The notes below the pieces were generated by a model, which was given only the letters and a program-made list of their open reading frames with translations, was not told the origin of the DNA and searched no databases. A stretch of 64,000 bases of DNA from an uncultured Chthoniobacterales bacterium (GTDB lineage: Bacteria; Verrucomicrobiota; Verrucomicrobiia; Chthoniobacterales; UBA10450): assembly GCA_902805675.1 (NCBI GenBank), contig CADCTA010000009.1, positions 1-64,000 on the forward strand. Reading direction: 5' to 3'. Both the position numbers and the translations under genes were made by a program. Below, one piece after another: positions 16,915 to 26,017 of this stretch (positions are counted from its first letter, which is position 1; each line of letters opens with the position of its first letter).

Positions 16915-16930
16915 CGGCACAGCGGGTGCT
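16915..16930 (+). promoter_or_regulatory. Candidate sigma-54 promoter of second PEP-CTERM gene
   Basis: CGGCACAGCGGGTGCT, followed by TA, repeats the CGGCAC-N6-TGCTTA pattern of the first PEP-CTERM gene. The GC element lies 25 nt before the ATG at 16955, leaving a leader of about 14 nt. Confidence 0.5.
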
Positions 16931-16954
16931 TAAGAGCACCTGTCCCAGTCGAAG

Positions 16955-17767
16955 ATGTGCCGCCAGTTCAACATCGCCCGCGTCCTGTTCGCCGCAGCCG
17001 TCGTGCTTCTCAGCGCAAGCAACGCGAGGGCTGTGGTCCTTGACTGGGACACGGTGACATGGACCAACGGCAGCCTCACCAACTCATACGACATCGACCC
17101 GGCCAACGCAGGCAACGATGTGACGGTTTCGGTGAGCGGCAATACGTCTCAGCTCGGCACCGAACCAACCGGCGAAATGACTCCGGCGCTGACAACGAAC
17201 ATAACCGGCGGCTTAACGCCGGCGCAGAAAACCCTCACCATCTTCCTTGATCTCACCAGCACGACCCAGGCGGTGACAATCTTCGTGGACTTCACAGCCT
17301 TCTACCCACAAGGCGTGCAAAACGTGTCCTTTAGCCTGTTCGATATCGATTTCGCGAACGAGGGGGGCAACGGCGCCGATTTCCGCGACCAAATTCGGGC
17401 AATTACCGGCATTGCAGCTGTCGGCGGCGCGACGGTGTCTCCGACCATCACCACGTCGGCAGGTAACAGTTTGAGCGGCACTGGCGTGAACCAAGTCGTC
17501 AACGGCATCGCTAGCGTCACGGACACGACGGCCGGCGGAAATGTGATGATTGATTTCGGCAGCACTGCTATCACGTCGTTCACATTCACTTACGGCAGCG
17601 GCACGACTCAGAAAAGCGACCCGACCGGCCAGCACATGGGCCTGCACGACATCACCTTCACCCCTGTCCCCGAGATCAACCCCGCCCTCACCGCCGCGCT
17701 TTCCTGTTTCGCAGCCACGGGGCTCATCGTCTTCCACCGTGCACGAATTAAATCGCGACGACAGTAG
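16955..17767 (+). CDS. PEP-CTERM sorted surface protein (paralog 2)
   Basis: This 270-residue protein is a tandem paralog of the preceding gene product: both mature regions open with VVLDWDT.TW..GSL..SYD(L/I)DP and share GGLTPAQ.TL and NVSFS(I/L)FD(L/I)D. Signal peptide near residues 1-26 (SASNARA). The C-terminal sorting signal is TPVPEINPALTAAL, a helix containing one Cys (SCFAATGLIVF) and the basic tail HRARIKSRRQ. It is probably an exosortase substrate of unknown, likely structural, function. Its 3' end overlaps the next gene by 29 bp, suggesting translational coupling. Confidence 0.88.
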   Translation: MCRQFNIARVLFAAAVVLLSASNARAVVLDWDTVTWTNGSLTNSYDIDPANAGNDVTVSVSGNTSQLGTEPTGEMTPALTTNITGGLTPAQKTLTIFLDLTSTTQAVTIFVDFTAFYPQGVQNVSFSLFDIDFANEGGNGADFRDQIRAITGIAAVGGATVSPTITTSAGNSLSGTGVNQVVNGIASVTDTTAGGNVMIDFGSTAITSFTFTYGSGTTQKSDPTGQHMGLHDITFTPVPEINPALTAALSCFAATGLIVFHRARIKSRRQ

Positions 17768-19511
17768 CGGCAGCGTTAAGGAGATCGAGCGGCGCGAATT
17801 CTGTCGGCGCTGGGGTTTTCGGCTTGGTATCGTGGCAGTCATCGCCGGTCTCGGCGTGGCCAGCTATCGCGGTTACGGCGAGCTGCGGAAACGCAATCTC
17901 TCCACGCAGGTGCAGCAATTCGTCGATGCCGCGGATTACCGCAGCGCGGCGCTCGTCGCGCCGCGATTGCTCGAGCTAGATCCGAACAACGTGCCCGCGA
18001 CGCGCGCGATGGCGGACATCGCGGATGCCAGTGGCCGCGCTGAAGCCCTGACGTGGCGGCAACGCGTCGCCCAGCTGCAACCCGGCGTGCCAGCGAATCA
18101 GATCGCGCTTGCCAAGACGGCGTTGCGTGTTGGTCAGCTGGATCTCGTCGAGCGCGTGCTCGATCTGGTGCCCCAATCCGCGCGTAATACAATCGCCTAC
18201 CACCAGATCGCCGGCGCGCGGGCTCTCGCCCGCAAGCAAGCCGCGGCTGCCGAGGAGCACTTCGCCGCCGCGCTCGTGCTCGAGCCGACGAACACACAGC
18301 TTTCCCTGAATCTCGCGTCGCTTCGTCTCGCCTCAGGCGCGCCCATGCAGGCGGACGCCGCCCGCGTGACCCTCAAGCAACTCACCGCAGATCCCGCCGT
18401 TCGCCTCAGCGCCGTGCGCGCGCTCGCGGCAGATGCCACAGCGCGGAACGACCGCACTGAAGCGAAGCATTGGGCTGCGCAACTGAAAGCAGAGAACGGC
18501 GCCACGTATGGCGACATGCTTCTCTACTTCCGCGCGGTCCAAAGCACCGAAGCCGCCGCGCCTGCGCTGGAAGAGTTGAAAGCCAAAGCCGCAGAATCTT
18601 CGGCAACCGCGGCGGAGCTGATCACCTGGCTCAACCGGGAAGGCATGGGCATCGTAGCGGCACACTGGGCGATGCGTTTACCGGCCGAGATCCGTGAGAC
18701 ACAGCCCGTGCCCCTCGCCATCGCCGAATCGCTCAGCTTCATGCAGGATTGGCCGGCGCTTCTCGCATCAGTCGAGGAGAAGAACTGGGGTGAATTCGAA
18801 GCGCTGCGGCTCGCGGTGCAAAGCCACGCGCTTCACCGCCTGGCCGCGTCGCAACCTGACTCGATGCAGCGCCAGACTGTCTGGCGCGCTGCGCTAAAAG
18901 CAGCTGACGCGAAACCCGACCAGCTGGTCGCAATCGCACAACTTGCCGAAGGCTGGGGCTACACCGCAGACGCCGAAGATGCTTGGTGGAAAGTCGCCAG
19001 TGGAAACGCGAACGCGCGCGCCGGTCTCTCGGCTTTGCAGCGCATCTATAAGGCGAAGCAGGACACGCGTGGATTGCTCCGCGTGGCCAAACGTGCGCTC
19101 GAGCTGAACCCCGGTGATCTGGTGGCGGCGAATAACTGCGCCAGCCTTGGCTTGCTCCTGAACGGCGACAGCACAGCGCGCCGGCTGGCCGCGAAATTGC
19201 ACGCTGAACATCCCGCGAATCGCGCGTTTGCCGCGACTCACGCTTACGCACTGCATACCGCCGGCAAGACTGGCGAAGCGCTCGAGTTGATGGAGGGCAT
19301 GAAAGAAGAGGAGCTCCGGCATCCAGCGATCGCTGCCTACTACGTGGTCATCCTCGTGGAGAGTGGAAAACTCGACCGCGCCCGCTCGTTCCTCCCCAAT
19401 GCGCAACGCGCCGCGCTGCTCCCTGAAGAGCAGTTGCTTCTCAGCTCTGCGACGCGCAAGCTCGTAGCGGTCGAATCGACCGGCAGAGCGAAGAATCTCG
19501 CCGGTTTCTGA
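17739..19511 (+). CDS. Membrane-anchored TPR protein
   Basis: 590 residues from the GTG at 17739 (VHELNRDDSSG). The frame is open further upstream, but that stretch is Ser/Pro-rich out-of-frame translation of the PEP-CTERM gene. One N-terminal membrane anchor (about 28-43, FRLGIVAVIAGLGVAS) is followed by an all-alpha, Ala-rich region with tetratricopeptide-like repeats, for instance RSAALVAPRLLELDPNNVPA, AEEHFAAALVLEPTNTQLSL and ALELNPGDLVAANNCAS. TPR proteins commonly accompany exosortase/polysaccharide loci as assembly scaffolds; that role is inferred from the neighbours. Confidence 0.78.
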   Translation: MHELNRDDSSGSVKEIERREFCRRWGFRLGIVAVIAGLGVASYRGYGELRKRNLSTQVQQFVDAADYRSAALVAPRLLELDPNNVPATRAMADIADASGRAEALTWRQRVAQLQPGVPANQIALAKTALRVGQLDLVERVLDLVPQSARNTIAYHQIAGARALARKQAAAAEEHFAAALVLEPTNTQLSLNLASLRLASGAPMQADAARVTLKQLTADPAVRLSAVRALAADATARNDRTEAKHWAAQLKAENGATYGDMLLYFRAVQSTEAAAPALEELKAKAAESSATAAELITWLNREGMGIVAAHWAMRLPAEIRETQPVPLAIAESLSFMQDWPALLASVEEKNWGEFEALRLAVQSHALHRLAASQPDSMQRQTVWRAALKAADAKPDQLVAIAQLAEGWGYTADAEDAWWKVASGNANARAGLSALQRIYKAKQDTRGLLRVAKRALELNPGDLVAANNCASLGLLLNGDSTARRLAAKLHAEHPANRAFAATHAYALHTAGKTGEALELMEGMKEEELRHPAIAAYYVVILVESGKLDRARSFLPNAQRAALLPEEQLLLSSATRKLVAVESTGRAKNLAGF

Positions 19512-19550
19512 GGCGGGCCGATCGCCCGCAGAGTGGCGCCAGGGCCGCTT

Positions 19551-19634
19551 GTCATTCCGAGCGAAGCCGAGGAATCCCGCGGCATTACCGGACAGCTACG
19601 CCCCCGGGGCCGTGGCGACTTCGCTCCACCTGAC
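19551..19634. repeat. Family A element, degenerate (copy A2)
   Basis: The left arm GTCATTCCGAGCGAAGCCGA with GGAATCCCG is intact. The right arm is reduced to GACTTCGCTC...TGAC and has lost the CGGGATTCCT block. It occupies much of the 230-bp gap before the histidine kinase gene; nothing else is recognisable there. Confidence 0.65.
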
Positions 19635-19741
19635 GGCGCTTCCGCAATGCGTCAAAAGCCGTCGCGCATGCATCCGGCTGAGGCGCGCCGAAGGCACGGG
19701 ACTAGCTTAACAATACGCGGGTGCCAGTGACCTGAAATTTT

Positions 19742-21397
19742 ATGCGATTAGCAACCGAATGTCAGGCCACGAAACAAACCACACTTCGGATCGAAAGATC
19801 AGCAACCAAACCAAAACCACATCATGAACCTCATCCTCGCACACCGCTCAGCTCAGCTGAAGACTCGCAACATTCTGCGCTGCTTGCCGAAGCTACGAAT
19901 GATGCTGTTCGGGATTGGACTGTAACCACCGGCGCCGTCACCTGGCCCCAAGGTCTCGAAAGCCTCCTCGGCTATAACCGATCCGCCGCCGTGGCCGGGA
20001 TCGGCTTCTGGCAAAAGCAGCTTCACGACGAAGATCGCCCTCGGACCATCTCGAGCATCCGCGAGGCCCTCGGCAATGGCGCCGAGCGTTGGTGCGGCGA
20101 ATACCGCTTCCGCACCGCGGACGGCAGCTACCTTCATCTGCTCGAGCGCGCTCGCATCGTCCGGAATGAAAATGGCGACGCCGTGCGCTTCGTCGGTTCG
20201 ATGATGGACATCACCGCGCGCAAGCAGCTCCAGGATCAGGTTGTTCGCTCGCAGAAGATGGAAGCCTTCGGCCAGCTCGCCGGCGGCGTGGCGCACGACT
20301 TTAACAATTTCCTCACCACCATCCTCGGCTACAGCGATCTGCTGCTGCACGAGAGCGGTGTGAAAGGCTCCACCGCGCAGCACATCGGAGAGATCCGCGC
20401 CGCCGCGCAGCGCGCCTCGAACCTCACCTCGCAGCTGCTCGCCTTCAGTCGCAAGCATCCGCTCGAGCCGCGCGTCGTCGAGGTGAATAGCATCATCACC
20501 AATCTGGAGCGTTCGTTGCTCCGCCTCCTCGGCGAGAACATCACCGTCGAGTGCCACCTTCAGCGCTCGGCTAATCCGACGCACATCAAAGCGGATCCGG
20601 GTCAGCTCACGCAGATCATTCTCAATCTCGCGGTCAACGCCCGCGACGCCATGCCGCAAGGCGGCCGGCTCACGCTTGGCACCGGGACCTTCCGAGTCGA
20701 GGGCGATGCGCATCCGTGCGGTTGCCCGGAGCGACTCGCTCCCGGCGACTACGTCATGCTCAGCGTCACCGACACCGGCGTCGGCATGACGGAAGAGGCG
20801 AAAGAGCATGTGTTCGAGCCGTTCTTCACTACCAAGGCCGACGGCAACAGCAGCGGTCTCGGCCTCGCAACCAGCTACGGCATCGTGCGCCAGAGCGGCG
20901 GCCAAATGTGCGTCACCAGCGAGCCTGGCCGTGGCACGATGATCACCATTTACCTGCCGCGCGTCGCCGCCCCACCAGCACCTTCCTACAAGAAGCCCGG
21001 GAGCAAGAAATTGCTGACCGGTAGCGAGACCATCCTCGTGGTCGAAGACGACGTCGCCGTGCGTCACATCTCGGTGCGCGTGCTGCGTTCGCTCGGCTAC
21101 GATGTGGTCGAAGCCGCCAGCGGAGACGATGCCCAGCGCCTCATCTCACTCGACGAGAACAAGAAGATCGACCTGCTCCTCAGCGATCTAGTCATGCCGC
21201 TGATGGGTGGCCGCGATTTCGCCGAGTGGATGACGAATGTCAGCCCGAGCACGAAAGTCATCTTCATCTCCGGCTATCTCGACCAGGCGTTTCAGGCGAC
21301 CGACCAGGGCGACATCGGGATGTTCTTCCTCCCGAAGCCGTTCGATCCCGAGCAGCTCGCGCAGAAAGTGCGCGAAGCGCTCGACACGCGAAGTTGA
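19742..21397 (+). CDS. Soluble hybrid sensor histidine kinase with receiver domain
   Basis: This 551-residue protein has no membrane helix. Domains in order: PAS (about 50-158, WPQGLESLLGYNR...FVGSMMDITARKQ), HisKA with the phospho-accepting His185 in GGVAHDFNNFL, and HATPase_c with the N-box ILNLAVNARDAM (about 293-304), G1 DTGVGM and G2 SSGLGLATSYG. The C-terminal receiver starts ILVVEDD (about 431), with phospho-acceptor Asp482 in LLSDLVMPLMGG. This layout matches cytoplasmic hybrid kinases that pass phosphate to an unknown response partner. No cognate regulator lies beside it. Nearest gene downstream is the threonine ammonia-lyase, 30 bp away. Confidence 0.92.
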   Translation: MRLATECQATKQTTLRIERSATKPKPHHEPHPRTPLSSAEDSQHSALLAEATNDAVRDWTVTTGAVTWPQGLESLLGYNRSAAVAGIGFWQKQLHDEDRPRTISSIREALGNGAERWCGEYRFRTADGSYLHLLERARIVRNENGDAVRFVGSMMDITARKQLQDQVVRSQKMEAFGQLAGGVAHDFNNFLTTILGYSDLLLHESGVKGSTAQHIGEIRAAAQRASNLTSQLLAFSRKHPLEPRVVEVNSIITNLERSLLRLLGENITVECHLQRSANPTHIKADPGQLTQIILNLAVNARDAMPQGGRLTLGTGTFRVEGDAHPCGCPERLAPGDYVMLSVTDTGVGMTEEAKEHVFEPFFTTKADGNSSGLGLATSYGIVRQSGGQMCVTSEPGRGTMITIYLPRVAAPPAPSYKKPGSKKLLTGSETILVVEDDVAVRHISVRVLRSLGYDVVEAASGDDAQRLISLDENKKIDLLLSDLVMPLMGGRDFAEWMTNVSPSTKVIFISGYLDQAFQATDQGDIGMFFLPKPFDPEQLAQKVREALDTRS

Positions 21398-21427
21398 TCG
21401 TTCGGACTTGATGGCTATCTGAGGAGA

Positions 21428-22705
21428 ATGGCCGACGGCGTTCCCTCCTCAGCGGTAGCCAATCAAACCACCAGCAACGCCTCTTCCGCGGTGCCGATCA
21501 CGTTCCCGGACGTGCAGGCTGCGCGAAAGCGCATCAAGGGCTCGGTCTACTACTCGCCCTGTCCGCATTCCATCCCGCTGAGCGACCTCACGGGGATGGA
21601 GATCTACTGCAAGCTCGACAACTTGCAGCGCACCGGAAGTTTCAAGGAACGCGGCGCCTCCAACGCTCTCCTGCAGCTCCCGCCGGATCAGCAGAAGCGC
21701 GGCGTGATCGCCGCCTCGGCTGGCAATCACGCACAGGCGCTCGCCTACCAGGGTAGCCTTCTCGGCATCCCGGCAACCGTGGTGATGCCGATGTTCGCGC
21801 CGCTCATCAAGGTGAGTAATTGCCGCAAGCTCGGCGCGACGGTGGTGATGCATGGCGCGCATTTCGGCGAAGCCAAAGCCCACGCGCATGAGATCGCGGA
21901 GAAGGAAGGCCTCGCCTACATCGATGGCTACGACGACCCCGCGATCATCGCCGGCCAGGGAACGATGGGCATCGAGATCGTCGATCAGGTGCCGGATCTC
22001 GACGCGGTCATCGTGCCGGTCGGCGGCGGCGGTTTGCTTGCGGGCGTGGCGCTCGCGGTCAAGAGCCTGCGGCCCAAAGCACAGGTCATCGCTGTCGAAG
22101 CTAATAACGTGGCCAGCTTTTCAGCCGCCTTACGCGCGGGCGAACCGACCCGCATCACGACTCAGCCAACGCTCGCGGATGGTCTCGCCATTCCGCAGGT
22201 CGGCACGAACGCGTTCAACACTGCAAAGGATCTGGTCGATCGCTGCGTGCTCGTCAGCGAAGAGCAGATCGCCCTCTCGATTCTGCGCATCGTGGAGGTC
22301 GAGAAGACGGTCGTCGAAGGATCCGCCGCGACTCCCCTCGCCGCCTGCCTCTCCGGTCAGCTGCCGGAACTCGCAGGCAAGAAGGTCGTGCTGCTGCTTT
22401 GCGGCGGAAACATCGACCCCAACGTGCTCAGCCGCGTCGTGGAGCGCGGCCTTGTCTCCGACGGGCGCCTCGCGCGCTTCACCGCCGTCATTAGCGACCG
22501 GCCCGGCGGCCTTGCGGATCTGACGAGCCAAATCGCCTCGGCCGGCGCAAGCATCAAGCAAGTGGTACACGACCGCGCCTTCGCCGGATCAGACGTCTCC
22601 GCGGTTCACGTCCTCTGCACGGTCGAGACACGCGATCACCAGCATCTCGCCGAGTTGCGCCAGCGTTTGCAGACGCACGGCGTGCAGACGTTCGACGCGA
22701 GGTAG
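21428..22705 (+). CDS. ilvA: Threonine ammonia-lyase (threonine dehydratase)
   Basis: This PLP enzyme converts L-threonine to 2-oxobutanoate and ammonia, the first step toward isoleucine. 425 residues. The PLP lysine is Lys73 in GSFKERGASNAL, and the phosphate-binding loop is VPVGGGGLLAG. A short ACT-type regulatory domain occupies about residues 345-425 (FTAVISDRPGGLADLTSQIA). This length and ACT form match the compact, TdcB-like class rather than the 510-residue E. coli IlvA. The N-terminal 22 residues are low-complexity. It may be co-transcribed with the kinase gene 30 bp upstream, though no functional link is apparent. Confidence 0.93.
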   Translation: MADGVPSSAVANQTTSNASSAVPITFPDVQAARKRIKGSVYYSPCPHSIPLSDLTGMEIYCKLDNLQRTGSFKERGASNALLQLPPDQQKRGVIAASAGNHAQALAYQGSLLGIPATVVMPMFAPLIKVSNCRKLGATVVMHGAHFGEAKAHAHEIAEKEGLAYIDGYDDPAIIAGQGTMGIEIVDQVPDLDAVIVPVGGGGLLAGVALAVKSLRPKAQVIAVEANNVASFSAALRAGEPTRITTQPTLADGLAIPQVGTNAFNTAKDLVDRCVLVSEEQIALSILRIVEVEKTVVEGSAATPLAACLSGQLPELAGKKVVLLLCGGNIDPNVLSRVVERGLVSDGRLARFTAVISDRPGGLADLTSQIASAGASIKQVVHDRAFAGSDVSAVHVLCTVETRDHQHLAELRQRLQTHGVQTFDAR

Positions 22706-22719
22706 CCGTTCTCCGCGCG

Positions 22720-22802
22720 GTCATCCCGAGCGAAGTCGAGGGATCCCGTGGCGGAACCGTTACAGCGGCGCCGCGGGATTCCTCCACTTCGGTCGGAATG
22801 AC
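22720..22802. repeat. Family A palindromic element (copy A3)
   Basis: GTCATCCCGAGCGAAGTCGA / GGGATCCCG on the left and CGGGATTCCTCCACTTCGGT / CGGAATGAC on the right. It fills the gap between ilvA and gcvP, leaving 41 bp before the gcvP start. Confidence 0.85.
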
Positions 22803-22843
22803 TGCCTGGCTTGAACGGGCGATGCGTCTCCGTATCGTCCGGC

Positions 22844-25774
22844 ATGCACAAGGTCGACACGGAATTGCTCGAGAAACCGGCTTCAAATCGGGACGCGAAA
22901 CAGCCGGAGACACCGCTCAACGACCGCTTCGACTCATTCCCGCGCCGCCACATCGGGCCGAACAGCGGCTCGATCGAGCAGATGCTAGAGACGCTCGGCT
23001 ACGCTGACATTGATGCGCTGATCGACGACACCGTTCCGAAGAACATTCGCCTCGCGAAACGCCTCGATTTACCCACTGCGAAAGGTGAGCGCGAGGCGAT
23101 CGAGGAGCTGCGCGCGATCTCCTTAAAAAACAAAGTCGCGCGCACGTTCATTGGCGCCGGCTACTCGGATTGCATCACGCCACCCGTCATCCAGCGGAAC
23201 ATTCTCGAGAACCCCGGTTGGTACACAGCCTACACGCCTTATCAGGCGGAGATCGCGCAGGGCCGGCTGGAGGCGCTGATCAATTTCCAGACGATGATCA
23301 CCGACCTGACTGGGCTCGACATCGCGAACGCGTCCATGCTCGATGAAGGCACCGCGGCAGCCGAAGCGATGACGCTTTGCCGCAACGTGGTCAGCGGGCG
23401 CGACACGTTTTTCGTCTCGGAGCTTTGCCATCCGCAGACGGTCGAAGTGGTGCAGACACGCGCGCAGCCGCTCGGCCTGAAGGTGATCGTCGGCGATCAC
23501 AACTCCTACGACTTTGCCGACGGGACGTTCGGCGTGCTTCTCCAGTATCCGGCGACGGACGGCGCGATTATCGATTACTCGGATTTCTCAAAACGCGCGC
23601 ACGATGCGGGCGCGCTCGTGATCGTGGCGGCTGATCTGCTCAGCCTGACGCTCTTGCGCCCGCCTGGAGAGTTCGGCGCGGATGTTGCCGTTGGCAGCAC
23701 GCAGCGATTCGGTGTGCCTCTCGGCTTCGGTGGGCCGCACGCTGCCTATTTCGCCACGCGCGAAGCGCACAAGCGCCACATGGCTGGCCGTCTCGTCGGC
23801 GTCTCGCACGACGCGGAAGGTCGCCGTGGTTTCCGGCTTTCGTTACAGACACGCGAGCAGCACATCCGCCGCGACAAGGCCACGAGCAATATCTGCACAG
23901 CGCAGGTGTTGCTCGCCGTGATGGCTTCGATGTACGCCGTGTATCATGGCCCGCGCGGGCTCCGTTCCATCGCGCAACGCGTGCACGAGTTCGCAGCGAA
24001 GCTCGCGGCCGGGCTCGAGCAGATCGGCTTCGAGATCGCGCACGAAGAATTCTTCGATACGGTCCGCGTCGAGTTAGGCCAGGCGACGAGCGCAGACATC
24101 ATGCACCGCGCCGAGCGCGCCGGCTGCAATCTCCGTCAGCTCGGGCCGCACACGATCGGCATCTCTGTCGATGAGACGACGACTGACCTGGACATCGAGA
24201 CACTGATGTCGCTCTTCCGCGGCACCAACGTGCGCGACTTCGAAGACGACGCGCTCGATGGCTCGGCCTTTGGTATTCCGGAATCAGCGCGGCGCACCTC
24301 CGAGTTCCTCACCCACCCGGTCTTCAACACCTTCCACACCGAGACGGAGATGCTGCGCTATCTGCGGCGGCTCGAGTCGCGCGATCTGTCGCTCACGCAT
24401 TCGATGATCCCGCTCGGTTCATGCACGATGAAGTTGAACGCCACGTCCGAGATGTTCCCGGTTTCGTGGCCGGAGTTCTCGAAGCTGCATCCGTTCGCGC
24501 CGGAGTCGCAGACGACCGGCTATCGGGACATGTGCGAGCAGCTCGCGCATTGGCTCGCGGAGATCACGGGTTTTGCGGGCGTGTCGTTGCAGCCGAATGC
24601 CGGCTCGCAGGGCGAGTACGCAGGGCTGCTGGCGATTCGGCAATACCACGAAGCGCGCGGCGAAGGTCACCGCAAGGTTTGCCTGATCCCGCAGTCGGCT
24701 CACGGAACTAATCCGGCGAGCGCAGTCATGGCCGGCTTCAAAGTTGTGCCCGTCGCCACCTCGAAAGCGGGCGATATCGACGTGGCCGATTTGCGCGCGA
24801 AGGCGGACACGCACAAAGACGATCTGGCCGCGTTGATGGTCACCTATCCGTCCACGCACGGCGTCTTCGAAACCACGATCCGCGAGATCTGCGACGTGGT
24901 GCATTCGCACGGCGGGCAGGTTTACATGGACGGCGCGAACATGAACGCGCAGGTCGGGCTTTGCCGGCCAGGCGATTTTGGCGCGGATGTTTGCCATCTC
25001 AATCTGCACAAGACCTTCTGCATTCCGCACGGCGGCGGCGGCCCCGGCATGGGCCCGATCGGCGTGGCGATGCACTTGATTCCGTTCCTACCGGCACACC
25101 CAAAGCTCGACGCGCACAACGGGGCTTTCGCGAACGGCGTAGGTCCGGTCTCGGCGGCGCCATTCGGCAGCGCGAGTATCCTCACGATCTCCTGGATGTA
25201 CATCCGCATGATGGGCGCAGAGGGTCTGACTGAGGCGACCAAGGTCGCGATCCTGAACGCCAACTACATCGCGAAGCGGCTCGATGGCTACTTCCCTGTG
25301 CTCTACAAGGGAAAGCGCGGTCTCGTCGCGCACGAGTGCATCGTGGACTTGCGGCAGTTCAAGCCGGCGGGCGTCGAAGTTGAGGACGTGGCCAAGCGCC
25401 TGATGGATTACGGCTTCCACGCGCCGACCGTCTCGTTCCCTGTTGCGGGCACGTTGATGATCGAGCCGACGGAGAGCGAATCGAAAGCGGAGCTCGATCG
25501 TTTTTGCGACGCGATGATCTCGATCCACGGTGAGATTCAGGAAGTCGTCAGCGGCACGGCGGACAAGCAGAACAACGTGCTGAAGAACGCGCCCCACACC
25601 GCACGCCAGGCAACCGCGGACGAATGGAAGCGCCCCTACTCGCGAGAGAAAGCGGTCTATCCGGCGAAGTGGCTGCGCGAGGCGAAATTCTGGCCGGCCG
25701 TTGCGCGCATCGACAACGTCTACGGCGACCGCAATCTTATTTGCTCCTGCCCGCCGATGGAGATGTTCGAGTAG
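22844..25774 (+). CDS. gcvP: Glycine dehydrogenase (decarboxylating), full-length P protein
   Basis: The P protein of the glycine cleavage system decarboxylates glycine and loads the aminomethyl group on lipoyl-GcvH. 976 residues from the ATG at 22844, the usual length of the fused single-chain form. The N-terminal half carries RRHIGP and '[20 protein letters not shown]'; the C-terminal half carries the PLP-binding lysine (about residue 723) in [24 protein letters not shown] 11 codons upstream is possible but less likely. No gcvT, gcvH or glycine riboswitch is next to it, so the other subunits must be encoded elsewhere. Confidence 0.95.
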   Translation: MHKVDTELLEKPASNRDAKQPETPLNDRFDSFPRRHIGPNSGSIEQMLETLGYADIDALIDDTVPKNIRLAKRLDLPTAKGEREAIEELRAISLKNKVARTFIGAGYSDCITPPVIQRNILENPGWYTAYTPYQAEIAQGRLEALINFQTMITDLTGLDIANASMLDEGTAAAEAMTLCRNVVSGRDTFFVSELCHPQTVEVVQTRAQPLGLKVIVGDHNSYDFADGTFGVLLQYPATDGAIIDYSDFSKRAHDAGALVIVAADLLSLTLLRPPGEFGADVAVGSTQRFGVPLGFGGPHAAYFATREAHKRHMAGRLVGVSHDAEGRRGFRLSLQTREQHIRRDKATSNICTAQVLLAVMASMYAVYHGPRGLRSIAQRVHEFAAKLAAGLEQIGFEIAHEEFFDTVRVELGQATSADIMHRAERAGCNLRQLGPHTIGISVDETTTDLDIETLMSLFRGTNVRDFEDDALDGSAFGIPESARRTSEFLTHPVFNTFHTETEMLRYLRRLESRDLSLTHSMIPLGSCTMKLNATSEMFPVSWPEFSKLHPFAPESQTTGYRDMCEQLAHWLAEITGFAGVSLQPNAGSQGEYAGLLAIRQYHEARGEGHRKVCLIPQSAHGTNPASAVMAGFKVVPVATSKAGDIDVADLRAKADTHKDDLAALMVTYPSTHGVFETTIREICDVVHSHGGQVYMDGANMNAQVGLCRPGDFGADVCHLNLHKTFCIPHGGGGPGMGPIGVAMHLIPFLPAHPKLDAHNGAFANGVGPVSAAPFGSASILTISWMYIRMMGAEGLTEATKVAILNANYIAKRLDGYFPVLYKGKRGLVAHECIVDLRQFKPAGVEVEDVAKRLMDYGFHAPTVSFPVAGTLMIEPTESESKAELDRFCDAMISIHGEIQEVVSGTADKQNNVLKNAPHTARQATADEWKRPYSREKAVYPAKWLREAKFWPAVARIDNVYGDRNLICSCPPMEMFE

Positions 25775-25819
25775 CGCTCGCGCCATTCGCTCTCGCACGA
25801 CAACCAACTACACCACGCG

Positions 25820-25981
25820 GTCATCCTGAGTCGCGAAGACGACGAAGGACCTCACGCCACACGGGTGGTGTTGCACTTGTTTCGCATAGCTACGAAGCCA
25901 GGGGCGGTAGCCGTGCGTGCAGCATGCAACGTGTAGTGCGAGAGCGTGAGGTCCTTCGCCGTCTACGCGGCTCAGGATGAC
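25820..25981. repeat. Family B palindromic element (copy B1)
   Basis: GTCATCCTGAGTCGCGAAGA / CGAAGGACCTCACGC on the left, GCGTGAGGTCCTTCGCCGTC / GGCTCAGGATGAC on the right, about 90 bp of variable centre. Lies between the convergent gcvP and M16 peptidase genes, where it could act as a bidirectional hairpin. Confidence 0.85.
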
Positions 25982-26017
25982 TGCGTTGGGTTTGGCGGAC
26001 GCGAAGCGTTCGCTCCC

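Noticed and set aside
19534-19549. Sigma-54-like GG-N10-GC pair before the histidine kinase gene
   Set aside because: TGGCGCCAGGGCCGCT fits the core spacing but lies about 190 bp from the start codon and has no TTGC; it shows that such pairs arise by chance at this GC content.
19853-21067. 404-codon open frame on the minus strand
   Set aside because: Antisense to the hybrid histidine kinase, whose PAS, HisKA, HATPase and receiver motifs are complete on the plus strand.
22706-22843. Glycine riboswitch upstream of gcvP
   Set aside because: Most of the gap is a family-A palindrome and no tandem aptamer-like fold was recognised in the rest.
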